From Nitrospiraceae bacterium (GTDB lineage: Bacteria > Nitrospirota > Thermodesulfovibrionia > Thermodesulfovibrionales > UBA6898): DNA of 62,749 nt. The notes below the pieces were generated by a model that saw only the letters and a list, made by a program, of their open reading frames with translations, was not told where the DNA came from and did not search any database. The translations under genes and the position numbers were made by a program. This document shows positions 26,892 through 36,472 of the stretch, piece after piece. The stretch is from the NCBI GenBank assembly GCA_020347665.1, contig CP070737.1, forward strand, positions 1,580,412 through 1,643,160, read 5' to 3'. Within the stretch, counting starts at the first letter, position 1. Each line of letters begins with the position of its first letter.

Positions 26892-27407
26892 CTTCCATTT
26901 CCTTTTCTTATTTTTTTATACCTTTATTTCACGTGTGTTGTGCACGTATGGGTGTTCGCCATGCTTCCGATACTTTTCGTTTTCAATTATAATGGTTTAA
27001 CTATCCTTTTGTCTTTTCTATTCTTCATAATCAAACAGTCGAGACACTAATTAATTGACCCATGGTCACTCTTTCATCATCAATCCTTTTGTATAACAAG
27101 TGATAATACAGTTTTTTTCTTCTATCAGAAATTACTGTTGAATTCAATATGAATATGGACTTATTGTATCGCGCATTGGTAACAGTGCCCTCATTTGCTC
27201 ATGCCGTGTAATGTCCTGCACTACTAGCATTGATTTTGTCTCCGGTTATGGTAAAATTAATGATAGTAGAAGCGATCAGAGGAGGCTGGTGTTATTGTGT
27301 TTATCGAGAGCGTTGCACATTTATCGTTAGATCCTCAAAGAGCAAAGTTCTGTCATCTCCTATCATCTTTTTTTTCTTGGGTTCATTCTCAATAAAGGGG
27401 TTAAGAA
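26892..27407. other. AT-rich gap before the hybrid kinase
   Basis: No plausible gene is seen. The gap is AT-rich and contains a partly palindromic CACGTGTGTTGTGCACG near 26932. AAAGGGG at 27394-27400 is the likely ribosome site of the kinase gene. Confidence 0.4.
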
Positions 27408-30041
27408 TTGGGTACTCTAAAGGCGCGTGTCCTGACACCTCTCACGGTGGCTTTATGCATCCTGCTTGGCGCTTTTATTTACAACGTTTATCAAACTCAA
27501 CAACAGTATATTTTAGACGATGTACTGCAACGTTTAGAATCGGTTCAGAAGTTATTTGAAAAGCAATTGACCTCTGAAACGGAAAAACTCAGTGCAATAA
27601 TTGATTTATTGTCAGGAAACGAGCATATACAGTCTGCATGGCTGGCCCGCGATCGGACGGCGCTGCTGAAGATTAGTTCTCCCCTCCTCTCGGAACTGAG
27701 TGAAAGGCTGCAATTTACCCACTTCTATTTTCACGATGGCGATCGGGTGAACTTCCTGCGCGTGTATAATCCGGAACGGTTTGGTGATATCATCAATCGT
27801 TTCACTTTAATACGAGCACAGGAATCGGGTCGACCGAGTTCCGGTATCGAGCTTGGCAAGTTGGGAACAATGACCCTGAGAGTGGTCCATCCCTGGCGAA
27901 TCGACAGTCAGGTTGTTGGCTTTATTGAAATGGGTGAAGAGATCGATCACATCATACATAAGTTGCAGGATATACTGGACGTCGAATTATATGTTTCTAT
28001 TTACAAAGAATTTCTGAAGCGTGAGGACTGGGAGACCGGCATGCGGCTCTTTGGTCATGAGAGCAATTGGAATCAGCTCTCCTCGTCGGTGATTGTCAGT
28101 CAGACCCTGACTGAGATCCCCGCGGACTTTAGTGATTTCTTGCAAAAAGGACAACATAGATACATGGAATTGGTCAAAGGCATCAAATTGGTTATTGGTA
28201 AACATCGCTTTAGTGCTGGAGTCATTCCCCTGTTTGATGCTGGCAGTCGAGAGATAGGAGATATAGTCGTATTATATGACATCACAGAGCTTGTTTCCTC
28301 ATCTCGCAGGACGATTGTTATTACATTTCTGATAAGTTCAAGTGTTGGTTTGGCACTTTTCATCTTCTTCTCCAAGATACTTGGAAACGTGGAGACAGAG
28401 CTGGGGAAACACCGTCAGCATCTTGAGGAACTCGTGGAGGGACGCACAGACGAGCTGAGAAGATCCAATGAAAATCTCTTACAGGAGATCAATGAACGGG
28501 GACGAGTGGAGGATCAACTAAAGAAAACCCAGACAAGTCTCAACAAGGCCCAGCAGATAGCCCGTCTGGGCAACTGGGACTGGGATATTGTTTCGGGTGA
28601 ATTCTGGTTATCCGATGAAACGCACCGAATCTTTGGTCGTGAGCGTGAGGATTTTGGAGCCACGTATGAAGCATTTTTGGATAACATTTATCCCGATGAC
28701 AGGAAACTTGTAATAAAGTCTTTAGAAAGGTCCATGCACGACGGCATTCCATTAAACTTAAATCATCGTATTGTTTTGCCAAATGGAACAGTGCGGATTG
28801 TTCACGAACAGGCCGAGTTAACGCATGACGAGGCTGGCAGACCCGTCCGTTTGCTCGGAACGGTACAGGATGTTACCGAACGAAGACAGATGGAAGAGGC
28901 CGTACAGCGTTCTCGAAATTTGGAATCTCTGGGTGTTCTTGCCGGGGGTCTTGCTCATGACTTTAATAATCTTCTGGCTGCTGTTCTTGGGAATATTGAA
29001 CTTGTCAAAGACGATATTGCCGCCGACACCGAGAGTCAGGAGATGCTGACCCACGCTGAGGAAGCGTGCCTTCGGGCACGACATTTGACCGCACAGTTGC
29101 TCACTTTTTCCAAAGGTGGAGAACCGTTGAAGGAAATTATTTCAATGGATAAATTAATGAGAAACTCGTGTGAGTTCATGTTGAGCGGTTCGAATGTCAG
29201 ATGCACATATGATATAGCGGAGAATCTTAATCCTGTAAAAGTCGACAGGAGACAAATGGAGCAGGTTTTCCAGAACCTGCTCATGAATGCCAAGGAGGCC
29301 ATGCCGGAGGGAGGCACTGTTAGGTTACAGGCAGAGAATTTCAAGGTAGATGGGATAGGCACTCTCCCTTTGAATCAAGGAAAATACGTTGAGATTTCAG
29401 TTGAAGATGAGGGAACCGGAATAACTGCAGATATCCTTCCAAGGGTGTTTGAACCATATTTCAGCACCAAACAAAAGGGAGATCAGAAAGGCATCGGGCT
29501 CGGTCTTGCAATTTGTCATTCAGTGTTGACGAAGCATGGAGGACATATCAGCGTGCAATCCACGTTAAACAAGGGTACGTCTTTCAAGATATATCTTCCC
29601 GCTGCATTAGAGGAAAGCGAAAAAGACGAGGAACGATACGAGCGTGTAAGGACAGGTTCTGACAGAGAAGCTCGAATCCTGCTTATGGAAGATGAAGAAG
29701 CTCTCATCCGGCTTGGAGAGAAGATCTTGCGCCGTATGGGCCATCGGGTCGATTCTACCAGGAACGGCAATGAAGCTGTCGAGCTATACATAAAGTCCAA
29801 GGAGTTAGGCGAAGCATACGATCTGGTAATACTGGATCTGACGATTCGGGGAGGCATGGGAGGACAAAAGACCATGAAAAAACTGATCGAGATCAATCCG
29901 GATGTAAAGGCCATAGTTTCGAGTGGTTACGCTGATGATCCTGTCATGGCTAATTACGAAGAATACGGCTTTAAGGCGGCTATTGCTAAGCCGTTCACCA
30001 TTGCCAAGTTCAAAGCAGTTATAAGAAAAGCTTTCGGGTAA
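27408..30041 (+). CDS. Hybrid sensor histidine kinase with PAS and receiver domains
   Basis: An 877-residue membrane kinase. A helix at about 8-27 and a second at 300-325 bracket a large periplasmic double-CACHE-like sensor (FTHFYFHDGDRVNFLRV is typical). Then come a coiled coil (330-375), a PAS domain (380-490, ARLGNWDWDIVSGEF), HisKA with His517 (GGLAHDFNNLLAAVLGN), HATPase, and a C-terminal receiver with phosphoacceptor Asp810 (VILDLTIRGGMGG). The TTG start has AAAGGGG 7 bases upstream. No partner regulator is adjacent; phosphotransfer may be internal or to a distant protein. It is cargo of the first island segment. Confidence 0.88.
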   Translation: MGTLKARVLTPLTVALCILLGAFIYNVYQTQQQYILDDVLQRLESVQKLFEKQLTSETEKLSAIIDLLSGNEHIQSAWLARDRTALLKISSPLLSELSERLQFTHFYFHDGDRVNFLRVYNPERFGDIINRFTLIRAQESGRPSSGIELGKLGTMTLRVVHPWRIDSQVVGFIEMGEEIDHIIHKLQDILDVELYVSIYKEFLKREDWETGMRLFGHESNWNQLSSSVIVSQTLTEIPADFSDFLQKGQHRYMELVKGIKLVIGKHRFSAGVIPLFDAGSREIGDIVVLYDITELVSSSRRTIVITFLISSSVGLALFIFFSKILGNVETELGKHRQHLEELVEGRTDELRRSNENLLQEINERGRVEDQLKKTQTSLNKAQQIARLGNWDWDIVSGEFWLSDETHRIFGREREDFGATYEAFLDNIYPDDRKLVIKSLERSMHDGIPLNLNHRIVLPNGTVRIVHEQAELTHDEAGRPVRLLGTVQDVTERRQMEEAVQRSRNLESLGVLAGGLAHDFNNLLAAVLGNIELVKDDIAADTESQEMLTHAEEACLRARHLTAQLLTFSKGGEPLKEIISMDKLMRNSCEFMLSGSNVRCTYDIAENLNPVKVDRRQMEQVFQNLLMNAKEAMPEGGTVRLQAENFKVDGIGTLPLNQGKYVEISVEDEGTGITADILPRVFEPYFSTKQKGDQKGIGLGLAICHSVLTKHGGHISVQSTLNKGTSFKIYLPAALEESEKDEERYERVRTGSDREARILLMEDEEALIRLGEKILRRMGHRVDSTRNGNEAVELYIKSKELGEAYDLVILDLTIRGGMGGQKTMKKLIEINPDVKAIVSSGYADDPVMANYEEYGFKAAIAKPFTIAKFKAVIRKAFG

Positions 30042-30284
30042 ATATAACCATTATCCAAAAAAGCTGCATCAGTACAATAATGCCGTCTTCTGAAACTATA
30101 GATGTGTTCAGTTCACACTTTTTTTGTTAATTTATATTCTTATTGATTATTAATTAACACGCTATGTAGGTGGTATCGATTTTGAAGATTGCGTATTTCG
30201 TTTGTAACCTTCCGTGTTAGATGCGTTTCTAAAATTAAGGAGTACAGAAAGGAAGAAACAACGACTGGTATAGTATTTTTTTGT

Positions 30285-31502
30285 CTATTTCCCTGACATA
30301 TTAACTAACTGATTCTGATTTTTCAGAGACAGTTTTTTGAGGTCCGTTCTCAAGCTTTCTACGTCGTGATGGGCATATTTTTCGGTCATTTTCACGGAAG
30401 AATGCCCCAGTAATTTTGACACCTTGAATAATGATGTTCCTGTATTGACTAACTGCGAAGCAAAGCTGTGACGGGTGGCGTCATAGAACCTGAGGTCGTT
30501 TCCTAACCCTGCATCCCTCCTTGCTTTAAACCATACTCTATCTAAAGCACTATTGGTATAGTAACTCCCTGTTCTCGGATTAACAAAAATATAGGCTTCA
30601 GGCAGACTGTTGTTGACTCTGTCTGCAATATAGTCGTACATTTCCTCGTGCATAGGAATTGTCACCGATTTTGATCTACTGCCGTTCCTCTTTTCTCTGT
30701 AAATATTATTTGAAAAAGTTGCTGATATGGTTATAGTCTGAGTGTTTAAATCCGCATTTTTACATCTCAATGCTCGTGCTTCAGAAGGCCGACACCCATG
30801 CAACAGGAGAAACGCAATAATAGGCTTGTCTCGATCAGAGATAAGCTCAAATAAGGCATGCTGGTCCTCTTGTGACATCCATGTGTATCGATATTCGGGA
30901 ACCTTAACCGCAGGGAATGCAGGAATGCTGCTGATAATCTTCAAGTCGTTTTTACAAAAACGCAGGAATGTCTTGAACAGACTGAGAATATTCTTTACAG
31001 ACTTTTCAGAATATTTGAAGTTTTTTGAAATGTGATCTTTATATCTGACTACATCACTTTTTTTCAGCTCTCGTATATCTTTTGTTTTAAAGAAATCCTT
31101 CGCCAGTTCCACGTGCTTTTTATAGTGCCGTTTGTATGATGGTGATATAGACTCAATCTTGTAATTATAAAATCTGTCAAGAAGATCGGCAATCCAGTAT
31201 TTCTCTATTTCCTTTTTTACGTACGCAGTTGGATCAAAACTGTAATTTCTTATTTCGTAATTCATTACTGAGAGGAGATGAGCTGCACGCGGATAAGAAT
31301 CCAGGGGCTGGCCAGATTTGTCCCTGAAAATTCGTATCCTCTGACCATTATGATGTAAATCTATGAGGAATCTTTGGGGCATAATTCTACACGCACGACA
31401 AATAATACCCAAATTCCTGTGCATGGAGATGGCTTTAGATACGTCGGTAAATGGGCCCCGGCATTGGGGGCACTTCCCCCTCGCCCTGATCGTGCCTTTC
31501 AT
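30285..31502 (-). CDS. Tyrosine recombinase (integrase) with N-terminal zinc ribbon
   Basis: A 405-residue site-specific recombinase. Cys11/14 and Cys35/38 form a zinc ribbon, followed by an Arm/SAM-like core-binding domain (about 95-200) and the catalytic domain with Arg238 (HGCRPSEAR), probable Lys278, Arg344 in DATRHSFASQL, His367 (LGHSS) and Tyr376. The first His of the usual HxxR box is replaced by Asp341, a variant found in this integrase group. It lies about 190 bases from tRNA 3'-end copy B, the normal position for the integrase of a tRNA-targeted element. Confidence 0.92.
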   Translation of the reverse strand: MKGTIRARGKCPQCRGPFTDVSKAISMHRNLGIICRACRIMPQRFLIDLHHNGQRIRIFRDKSGQPLDSYPRAAHLLSVMNYEIRNYSFDPTAYVKKEIEKYWIADLLDRFYNYKIESISPSYKRHYKKHVELAKDFFKTKDIRELKKSDVVRYKDHISKNFKYSEKSVKNILSLFKTFLRFCKNDLKIISSIPAFPAVKVPEYRYTWMSQEDQHALFELISDRDKPIIAFLLLHGCRPSEARALRCKNADLNTQTITISATFSNNIYREKRNGSRSKSVTIPMHEEMYDYIADRVNNSLPEAYIFVNPRTGSYYTNSALDRVWFKARRDAGLGNDLRFYDATRHSFASQLVNTGTSLFKVSKLLGHSSVKMTEKYAHHDVESLRTDLKKLSLKNQNQLVNMSGK

Positions 31503-31529
31503 ATTTCCCCCCTGCTGATACTACGTGAG

Positions 31530-31559
31530 AAGATAATCCATTAATTCTGAATTTGTCAA
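31530..31559 (-). promoter_or_regulatory. Promoter of the integrase gene
   Basis: On the minus strand TTGACA (31559-31554) is followed after 18 bases by TATCTT (31535-31530), predicting a transcript that starts about 20 bases before the integrase ATG. Confidence 0.5.
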
Positions 31560-31690
31560 GCCTATTGTATGTCCTCATACGTTTTTTGCGCTAAACGCAA
31601 CAGAACATATCAGGGCAGGCATTCTGTTCCAGTGACGGTTGATATGTAAAATAAAGAACAGAAAACTTATTGATTATTAAAGGAAAAAGA

Positions 31691-31716
31691 TAGTGCCGAA
31701 GGGGGGGATTTGAACC
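31691..31716 (-). repeat. tRNA 3'-end copy B (att-like site)
   Basis: TAGTGCCGAAGGGGGGGATT and the following TGAACC match the tRNA-Leu 3' end with a few changes (CCA complement TGG reads TAG; seven G instead of six; GATTTGAACC instead of GACTCGAACC). Orientation is the same as copy A and the intact tRNA. GTGACGGT occurs upstream at 31632-31639. Just beyond it TGATAAGT and ACTTATCA form an inverted pair. The divergence leaves room for another tRNA being the donor. Confidence 0.6.
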
Positions 31717-31809
31717 TACAGTGCACTTGATAAGTTGCTATTTCAAAACCACTTATCAGCCTTTTCCCCTCAGTTGACAGGCTCCTCATATGCTGACTGA
31801 ATTATCTCT

Positions 31810-32580
31810 TCATTCAGCCTGTCTCAACTCCTTTCCTTTTTTGAGCATCATAGACCTAATATTCAGGGTTTTCTCTTGAATTTTATCGAGCTCAAGGGTA
31901 TGCCAAAGCTGGGCTAATCCCAAAAGTTCGTTGTCAACTGCTTTTGAAAAATCAGGGCTCTTTTCCAGCAAACCTTTAGATTTCAAATGGCTGTAATATG
32001 AATTGATGAAAGACAGTCTTTCGACTAGATAGCTTGCCAGTGACGGAATTTCCGGATGGTTTTCCGTAACTGCGTTATGACAATGAGAGCAAATATTAGT
32101 CAAAGTATCAGGTTTCGGAATAGATGTGTTAATCGAGCCGTGGCAGTTGATACAGGTTGGCGTAGGATGCAAACGGCCTGTTTTAATCAAAATTTTGTAA
32201 TGCCGGGTTTTCTTATAGTTTTCAGCATTTGCTTTGTGACACCTTCCACACATTAATGATATCTGCTCATATTCAACAGGGGACAGCAGCTGTTTTATAT
32301 CTTTTCCATGAGCTTCCTCCTTATCAGTCCGATCCGGATTTCCTCTATGACAATCAGCGCAGGTTACCCCTTCTCGAGCGTGTACCGATAATTCCCAGTC
32401 GAGAAAATAATTATAGATTTTTTTGTTTGTAATGCGAAAACCGGGTTTACTGTGACAGGCGATACAACTGTTTGCAACATCCTCTGCAGAGACTGTGTTT
32501 AAAGCATAAACGGCTACAAAAAAGAAGGTTATGAATGTTATAAAAAAATAAACATTTAAGAATCTACCTTTGAATCCCAT
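31810..32580 (-). CDS. Membrane-anchored pentaheme cytochrome c
   Basis: A 256-residue exported protein with an uncleaved-anchor or signal-type helix at residues 8-30 and five CxxCH haem sites: CIACH, CADCH, CGRCH, CINCH and CSHCH. The last 80 residues lack haem motifs and form a helical tail. It resembles periplasmic multiheme electron carriers of the NrfH/NapC neighbourhood but is not a clear member. It is the first gene inside the second island segment and diverges from the nrfD operon. Confidence 0.85.
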   Translation of the reverse strand: MGFKGRFLNVYFFITFITFFFVAVYALNTVSAEDVANSCIACHSKPGFRITNKKIYNYFLDWELSVHAREGVTCADCHRGNPDRTDKEEAHGKDIKQLLSPVEYEQISLMCGRCHKANAENYKKTRHYKILIKTGRLHPTPTCINCHGSINTSIPKPDTLTNICSHCHNAVTENHPEIPSLASYLVERLSFINSYYSHLKSKGLLEKSPDFSKAVDNELLGLAQLWHTLELDKIQEKTLNIRSMMLKKGKELRQAE

Positions 32581-33009
32581 GGCCCCCCCTATCTTTTTAG
32601 AAAATTATTGATTTTGGACATCCTTTTATATTTATTTAAAAGGAGTCCGTAGCCTCATTATATTATCTTTTCTCACCATAATACAATCAAAAAATGATAT
32701 GTATTGTCAAGGGGCTAACAATGAGATATCACTTATTCCTAAATCAGTGCGTATGGATTAGGTTAGTAAAAGAAGAGAAGAAACGGATCAATGAAAGAAG
32801 ATTAACGCTGATCGAACAAATGCAAATACAGAGATTTTCAAGCAACTTCTCAGACTCTCGACCGATTCATTTTCTTGATGGTAATCAACACCATTTAACA
32901 TTGTTTGACACATGCAATAGTAGATTGAAGATATTTTCAATATGGTTTAAAAGGTTTTTTAGCCTGATTTGCCTCTGGTAACAGTCTGATGGTTATCTTT
33001 TAAAACATT

Positions 33010-33046
33010 CATCCATATTTTCGATAAAAATTATCGAATATGGATG
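33010..33046. repeat. Imperfect inverted repeat
   Basis: CATCCATATT-TT-CGATAA pairs with TTATCGAATATGGATG across a 3-base loop, with a two-base bulge. No T-run follows on the plus strand, so a terminator is not obvious; it may be an operator or an RNA hairpin. Confidence 0.5.
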
Positions 33047-33303
33047 ATTAAATCTATGTATACCCATCTTGCATAATAACAGGGAGAGTGCCAACAACTG
33101 ATAGTCAACAGCCCGCAGCAGCCCGATTGTGAGTGAAAAACAGGACGATGAGATGGCTCTTGCATTATTATATAAGGCACGTGGGATACATGCCCCTTAC
33201 ATAGTGCTGTTTAAAGTGTGCAGGCCGTTCATATAGTAATGAGTAATAATTGTTTATCTCTAATCCTTCCTGAAATATTTTCTTCGCTGCGGAAGATGAC
33301 TTG

Positions 33304-33333
33304 TAGGAAAATTTCCTATCGGATAGAAATCCG
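33304..33333. promoter_or_regulatory. Candidate operator upstream of the nrfD operon
   Basis: TAGGAAA and TTTCCTA flank a single central A (33304-33318) in perfect symmetry, and a CGGAT-AGAA-ATCCG hairpin follows at 33320-33333. The site is about 300 bases before the NrfD start. The NarL-type regulators encoded downstream are plausible binders, but that is inference. Confidence 0.4.
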
Positions 33334-33627
33334 TATCCTTACAGGCTGAGAAGTATTCGGCCTACCGAAGAAAAAGTTAAAAACCCTACAAAATTTAAAT
33401 CAGAAATCCTACATAAAAATAATACTTTTTCCGATTCCATCGATGAATCTTTTCAGGTAGATTAAGAGCATGGATTCCTACAGAAAAAACCTCAGAGGAT
33501 TACAGGTGGGGGTAAAACAAAGAATGAAATTTCAGTACAAGAGGGGCGAAAGGGAAATCAGTTACAGGGCGACCGAGGGCTGATAGGAGGAATGTAATAA
33601 CAATGGAATCAAAGGAAAAAGGAGGTA

Positions 33628-35010
33628 ATGAAAACCATGGAAAACGCTAACGCATCAACGGCAGCCGTTACACCGGAATTTCTATCCCGCATTTCCCGGG
33701 GTATTATCGAAATTCAGAAAACACCCAAGAAGTTATGGTTCCCCGTGGGAATGATGTTGGGGCTTCTGATGTTTTCCGGTCTGCTTTACGGCGCTTATAA
33801 TTTTCTGTTCATTGGCCATCAGACGCTGGCCAACTCAAAGGAAGTCCCATGGAATCTGTTTATAGTAATGTACGCTTTCGCCATCTCAAGCATCGGGCTG
33901 AGTTACATCGCTTCTTTCGGTATTGTTCTGGGGATTAAACAGTTTGACGTAATTGCCCGGAGAGCGCTTTTTCTGGCCATACTCATCATAAATGCCGGTA
34001 TGATAAGCGTTGCGGCGGATATGAGACAGCCCCTGCATGCCGTGTATCTCATGTTGACCACCCACGCCACTTCCCCGCTCGGAGTGGTGGCCATTACGAT
34101 TAACCTTTACCTTCTGCTCATCATGGCCGAGCTGTATCTATTAATGAAAAGGGGGCATGAAGACCGTCTTGTCAGGATAGTAGCCACCGCCGCGTTCGGC
34201 ACAGCCCTCATAGTCCACAGTTTTCACGGCGCCATCTTCGGGCTTGCCCATTCACGCGGGTTCTGGAGCGGCCCGTATTATCCGATATACTTCCTGCTGT
34301 CCGCGCTTTTCTGTTCGTCATCGATTATCCTTCTTGTCACCTATTCTACATATAAGGTGACCGGCGTTAAGATTACAGCCAAGCTCGAAAATACCCTCAG
34401 GGACATAGGCAAGCTGCTGGTCTATCTCCTTGGCATCGGCATGTTCTTTCTGTTCTGGAAGATGACCTATGCCTGGTATGTCGACAAACCAGAAACCAGT
34501 CTGCTCTTTGCGGGTCCGTATGCAATAAACTTCTGGGTCTTTGAAGTGCTGCTCGGGTATTTGATCCCCATACTTATTATAGTGATCTCGCAATATAACC
34601 TTAAGATGATGGCGTTTGCCGCCTTCCTGGCCCTTGTCGGCCTCTTCATGAGCCGTTACGACTTCATAATAGTCGGCCAGCTGAATCCATATCTCGGGTT
34701 CGCCCCGTTCGGCAGCGAATTGGGCGGTTCAATCAGCCCATTAGGATTGGCGGATTACATGCCAAATTTTGTTGAGGTCGCGACCGGAATCGGCCTGTTC
34801 GGCATGGTATTGACGGCGTACGTATTAGGGTGTAAATTTCTGCCCCTGAGCAAGGACGAACTGGAGACCCATGAACTTCAGCCGCACAGACACGGCATAG
34901 ACCTGGATGACCTCTTCGAGAAACCAATGGTTCCGGAGCCCCCGCCGCCCCCGGAGAGGAGATGGACAGGAGACCCGGAGGAGAAGGACTGGGGAGGAGA
35001 GAGGATCTAA
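33628..35010 (+). CDS. NrfD/PsrC-family quinol-interacting membrane protein
   Basis: A 460-residue inner-membrane protein with about nine or ten helices and the HybB/DmsC/PsrC look of NrfD subunits, which oxidise or reduce quinones. A hydrophilic, proline-rich tail (residues about 410-460) follows the last helix. AGGAGG lies 4 bases before the ATG at 33628; a 15-codon leader frame (33603-33650) with its own AGGAGG overlaps the start and may couple translation. It heads an operon with a tetraheme cytochrome and a Tat ferredoxin, recalling DsrP-DsrJ-DsrO of the Dsr complex and the Qrc and Nrf modules, but no catalytic subunit is present. Confidence 0.9.
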   Translation: MKTMENANASTAAVTPEFLSRISRGIIEIQKTPKKLWFPVGMMLGLLMFSGLLYGAYNFLFIGHQTLANSKEVPWNLFIVMYAFAISSIGLSYIASFGIVLGIKQFDVIARRALFLAILIINAGMISVAADMRQPLHAVYLMLTTHATSPLGVVAITINLYLLLIMAELYLLMKRGHEDRLVRIVATAAFGTALIVHSFHGAIFGLAHSRGFWSGPYYPIYFLLSALFCSSSIILLVTYSTYKVTGVKITAKLENTLRDIGKLLVYLLGIGMFFLFWKMTYAWYVDKPETSLLFAGPYAINFWVFEVLLGYLIPILIIVISQYNLKMMAFAAFLALVGLFMSRYDFIIVGQLNPYLGFAPFGSELGGSISPLGLADYMPNFVEVATGIGLFGMVLTAYVLGCKFLPLSKDELETHELQPHRHGIDLDDLFEKPMVPEPPPPPERRWTGDPEEKDWGGERI

Positions 35011-35109
35011 GCATATGATTCGGTCATTAATAATAATGAGTGAAAGTCCTTCTAAGGGCCAGGACTATGGTTATTATAATGCGTATTTAGATGAAAGGAG
35101 GGGGAGAAG

Positions 35110-35604
35110 ATGTTAAAGGTCTTGAAATTATCCGTAATAGTTATCTTTTTGCTTGATATAGCCGGTCTTGCACCCGTTGCACGCACGTATATAGAACCGT
35201 CATTTAAGGCGGTTGATGGTGACGTCATGTACCAGTGGCACAGAACTGACAATGAAACCGAATGGGAGGACTTCACGGTAAAGTATCAGGGCAGGGATTA
35301 CTGCAGGGACTGTCACCCGGATCAATACGACAGGATTACGGCGTCGAAGCATGCACTGATTCAGTGCGAGAACTGTCACGGGCCGGCAACCAGCCATCCC
35401 ATGGACCCTCTTAAGCTGGTTATCGACCAGAGAAGAGAGCTATGCCTCAGGTGTCATTCGTACTTGCCATACAGACCTGCAGAATATGCAGAGCTCTCGA
35501 CAGGTCCGATTCCCTTCAAGATGAAGGATCCCGAAGAGCATAACCCGGGAATTGAATGTGCAAACTGCCATGATGTCCACAACGCAGGGTTCAAGGCGTT
35601 TTAA
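35110..35604 (+). CDS. Periplasmic tetraheme cytochrome c
   Basis: A 164-residue exported cytochrome with a signal or anchor helix at residues 4-22 and four CxxCH sites: CRDCH, CENCH, CLRCH and CANCH. It lies between the nrfD and ferredoxin genes, with AGGAGGGGG before its ATG. By analogy with DsrJ- and NrfB-like proteins it would accept electrons from, or pass them to, the NrfD/ferredoxin pair in the periplasm. Confidence 0.88.
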   Translation: MLKVLKLSVIVIFLLDIAGLAPVARTYIEPSFKAVDGDVMYQWHRTDNETEWEDFTVKYQGRDYCRDCHPDQYDRITASKHALIQCENCHGPATSHPMDPLKLVIDQRRELCLRCHSYLPYRPAEYAELSTGPIPFKMKDPEEHNPGIECANCHDVHNAGFKAF

Positions 35605-35617
35605 GGAGGTGAGGGGA

Positions 35618-36421
35618 ATGAAAGATAAAATAATGTATGAAACGAATAATCAAACAAGGAGGGAATTTCTCAAGCTGGGCGTAGTGACCCTCGCCGGAGG
35701 CGCAATAGCAACGCGCCTCGGGATATTCGATTTTCTGAAGCCCGAGGCAGTGGCCGAGATAACAGAAGGCACCGGAAGGAGATGGGGATTTGTCGTGGAT
35801 ACCACAAAATGCGTGGGCTGCGGCATGTGTGTTCAGGCGTGCAAACTCGAAAACGGTGTCCCATTCGATTCCAATGTGTCCCGGACGTGGGTTGAAAGGT
35901 ATATACAGAAAACGGACGGCGAGGTAATAATAGACTCTCCGAATCTCGCCCGAGATGGATTTATAACGAATAATCCGCTCGGGGAACAGGTTCCGGAGGA
36001 AAATATCGCAAAGGCCTTTTTTGTACCGAAACTCTGTAACCACTGTGATCATCCGTCATGCGTAAAGGTATGCCCGGTCGGGGCTACCTACAAGACCCCA
36101 GACGGGGTCGTGCTGGTCGACAGAGAGTGGTGCATAGGGTGCGGTTATTGCATAACGAACTGTCCCTACGGCGCGAGGTTCTTTCACCCCACGCTGCATG
36201 TCGTAGATAAGTGCACCTTCTGCTACCACAGGATAACCAATGGTATGAATTCCGCCTGTGTCGAGGCATGCACGTTTGGAGCAAGGAAGATTGGCGATTT
36301 AAACGACCCGGACAGTGAAGTGCACAAAATCGTTAATACCGAAAGGGTCGCCGTCTTAAGACCTCATACGCATAACGAGCCGCAGGTCTACTATATCGGC
36401 CTTGACCATATCGTGGTATGA
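35618..36421 (+). CDS. Tat-exported four-cluster ferredoxin subunit (NrfC/DsrO type)
   Basis: A 267-residue periplasmic Fe-S protein. The N-terminal TRREFLKLGVVTLAGG is a twin-arginine signal. Four cysteine groups follow: CVGCGMCVQACKLEN, CNHCDHPSCVKVCPVGA, CIGCGYCITNCPYG and CTFC-16-C-CVEAC type, enough for four 4Fe-4S clusters. The ATG at 35618 is chosen because AAGGAGGTGAGGGG precedes it and the Tat motif then sits near the N-terminus. It is the electron-wiring partner of the NrfD protein. Confidence 0.92.
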   Translation: MKDKIMYETNNQTRREFLKLGVVTLAGGAIATRLGIFDFLKPEAVAEITEGTGRRWGFVVDTTKCVGCGMCVQACKLENGVPFDSNVSRTWVERYIQKTDGEVIIDSPNLARDGFITNNPLGEQVPEENIAKAFFVPKLCNHCDHPSCVKVCPVGATYKTPDGVVLVDREWCIGCGYCITNCPYGARFFHPTLHVVDKCTFCYHRITNGMNSACVEACTFGARKIGDLNDPDSEVHKIVNTERVAVLRPHTHNEPQVYYIGLDHIVV

Positions 36422-36472
36422 AGAATCATCATGCGCATGAGGAACAGACAAATTTAAAAGGAGGCGTTCGCA

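Larger units (their letters stand above)
32581..33602. other. Long regulatory gap between divergent cytochrome operons
   Basis: About one kilobase without a convincing gene. A 95-codon plus-strand frame at 32694 has no family resemblance and no good ribosome site. The gap holds an imperfect hairpin (33010-33046), a TAGGAAA-A-TTTCCTA palindrome (33304-33318) with an adjacent CGGAT/ATCCG pair, and repeated CCTACA words at 33383-33480. Such a layout suits control of the nrfD operon. Confidence 0.45.

Noticed and set aside
32694-32981. 95-codon frame in the cytochrome gap
   Set aside because: No ribosome site, no family resemblance, and an aromatic-rich composition typical of AT-rich noncoding DNA.
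33150-33200. Sigma-54 promoter before the nrfD operon (TGGCTCTTGCA, AGGCACG)
   Set aside because: Neither word pair has the required -24/-12 spacing.
35015-35116. 33-codon frame between the nrfD and tetraheme genes
   Set aside because: Its end overlaps the cytochrome start and the composition is unremarkable. The ribosome site at 35098 serves the cytochrome gene.
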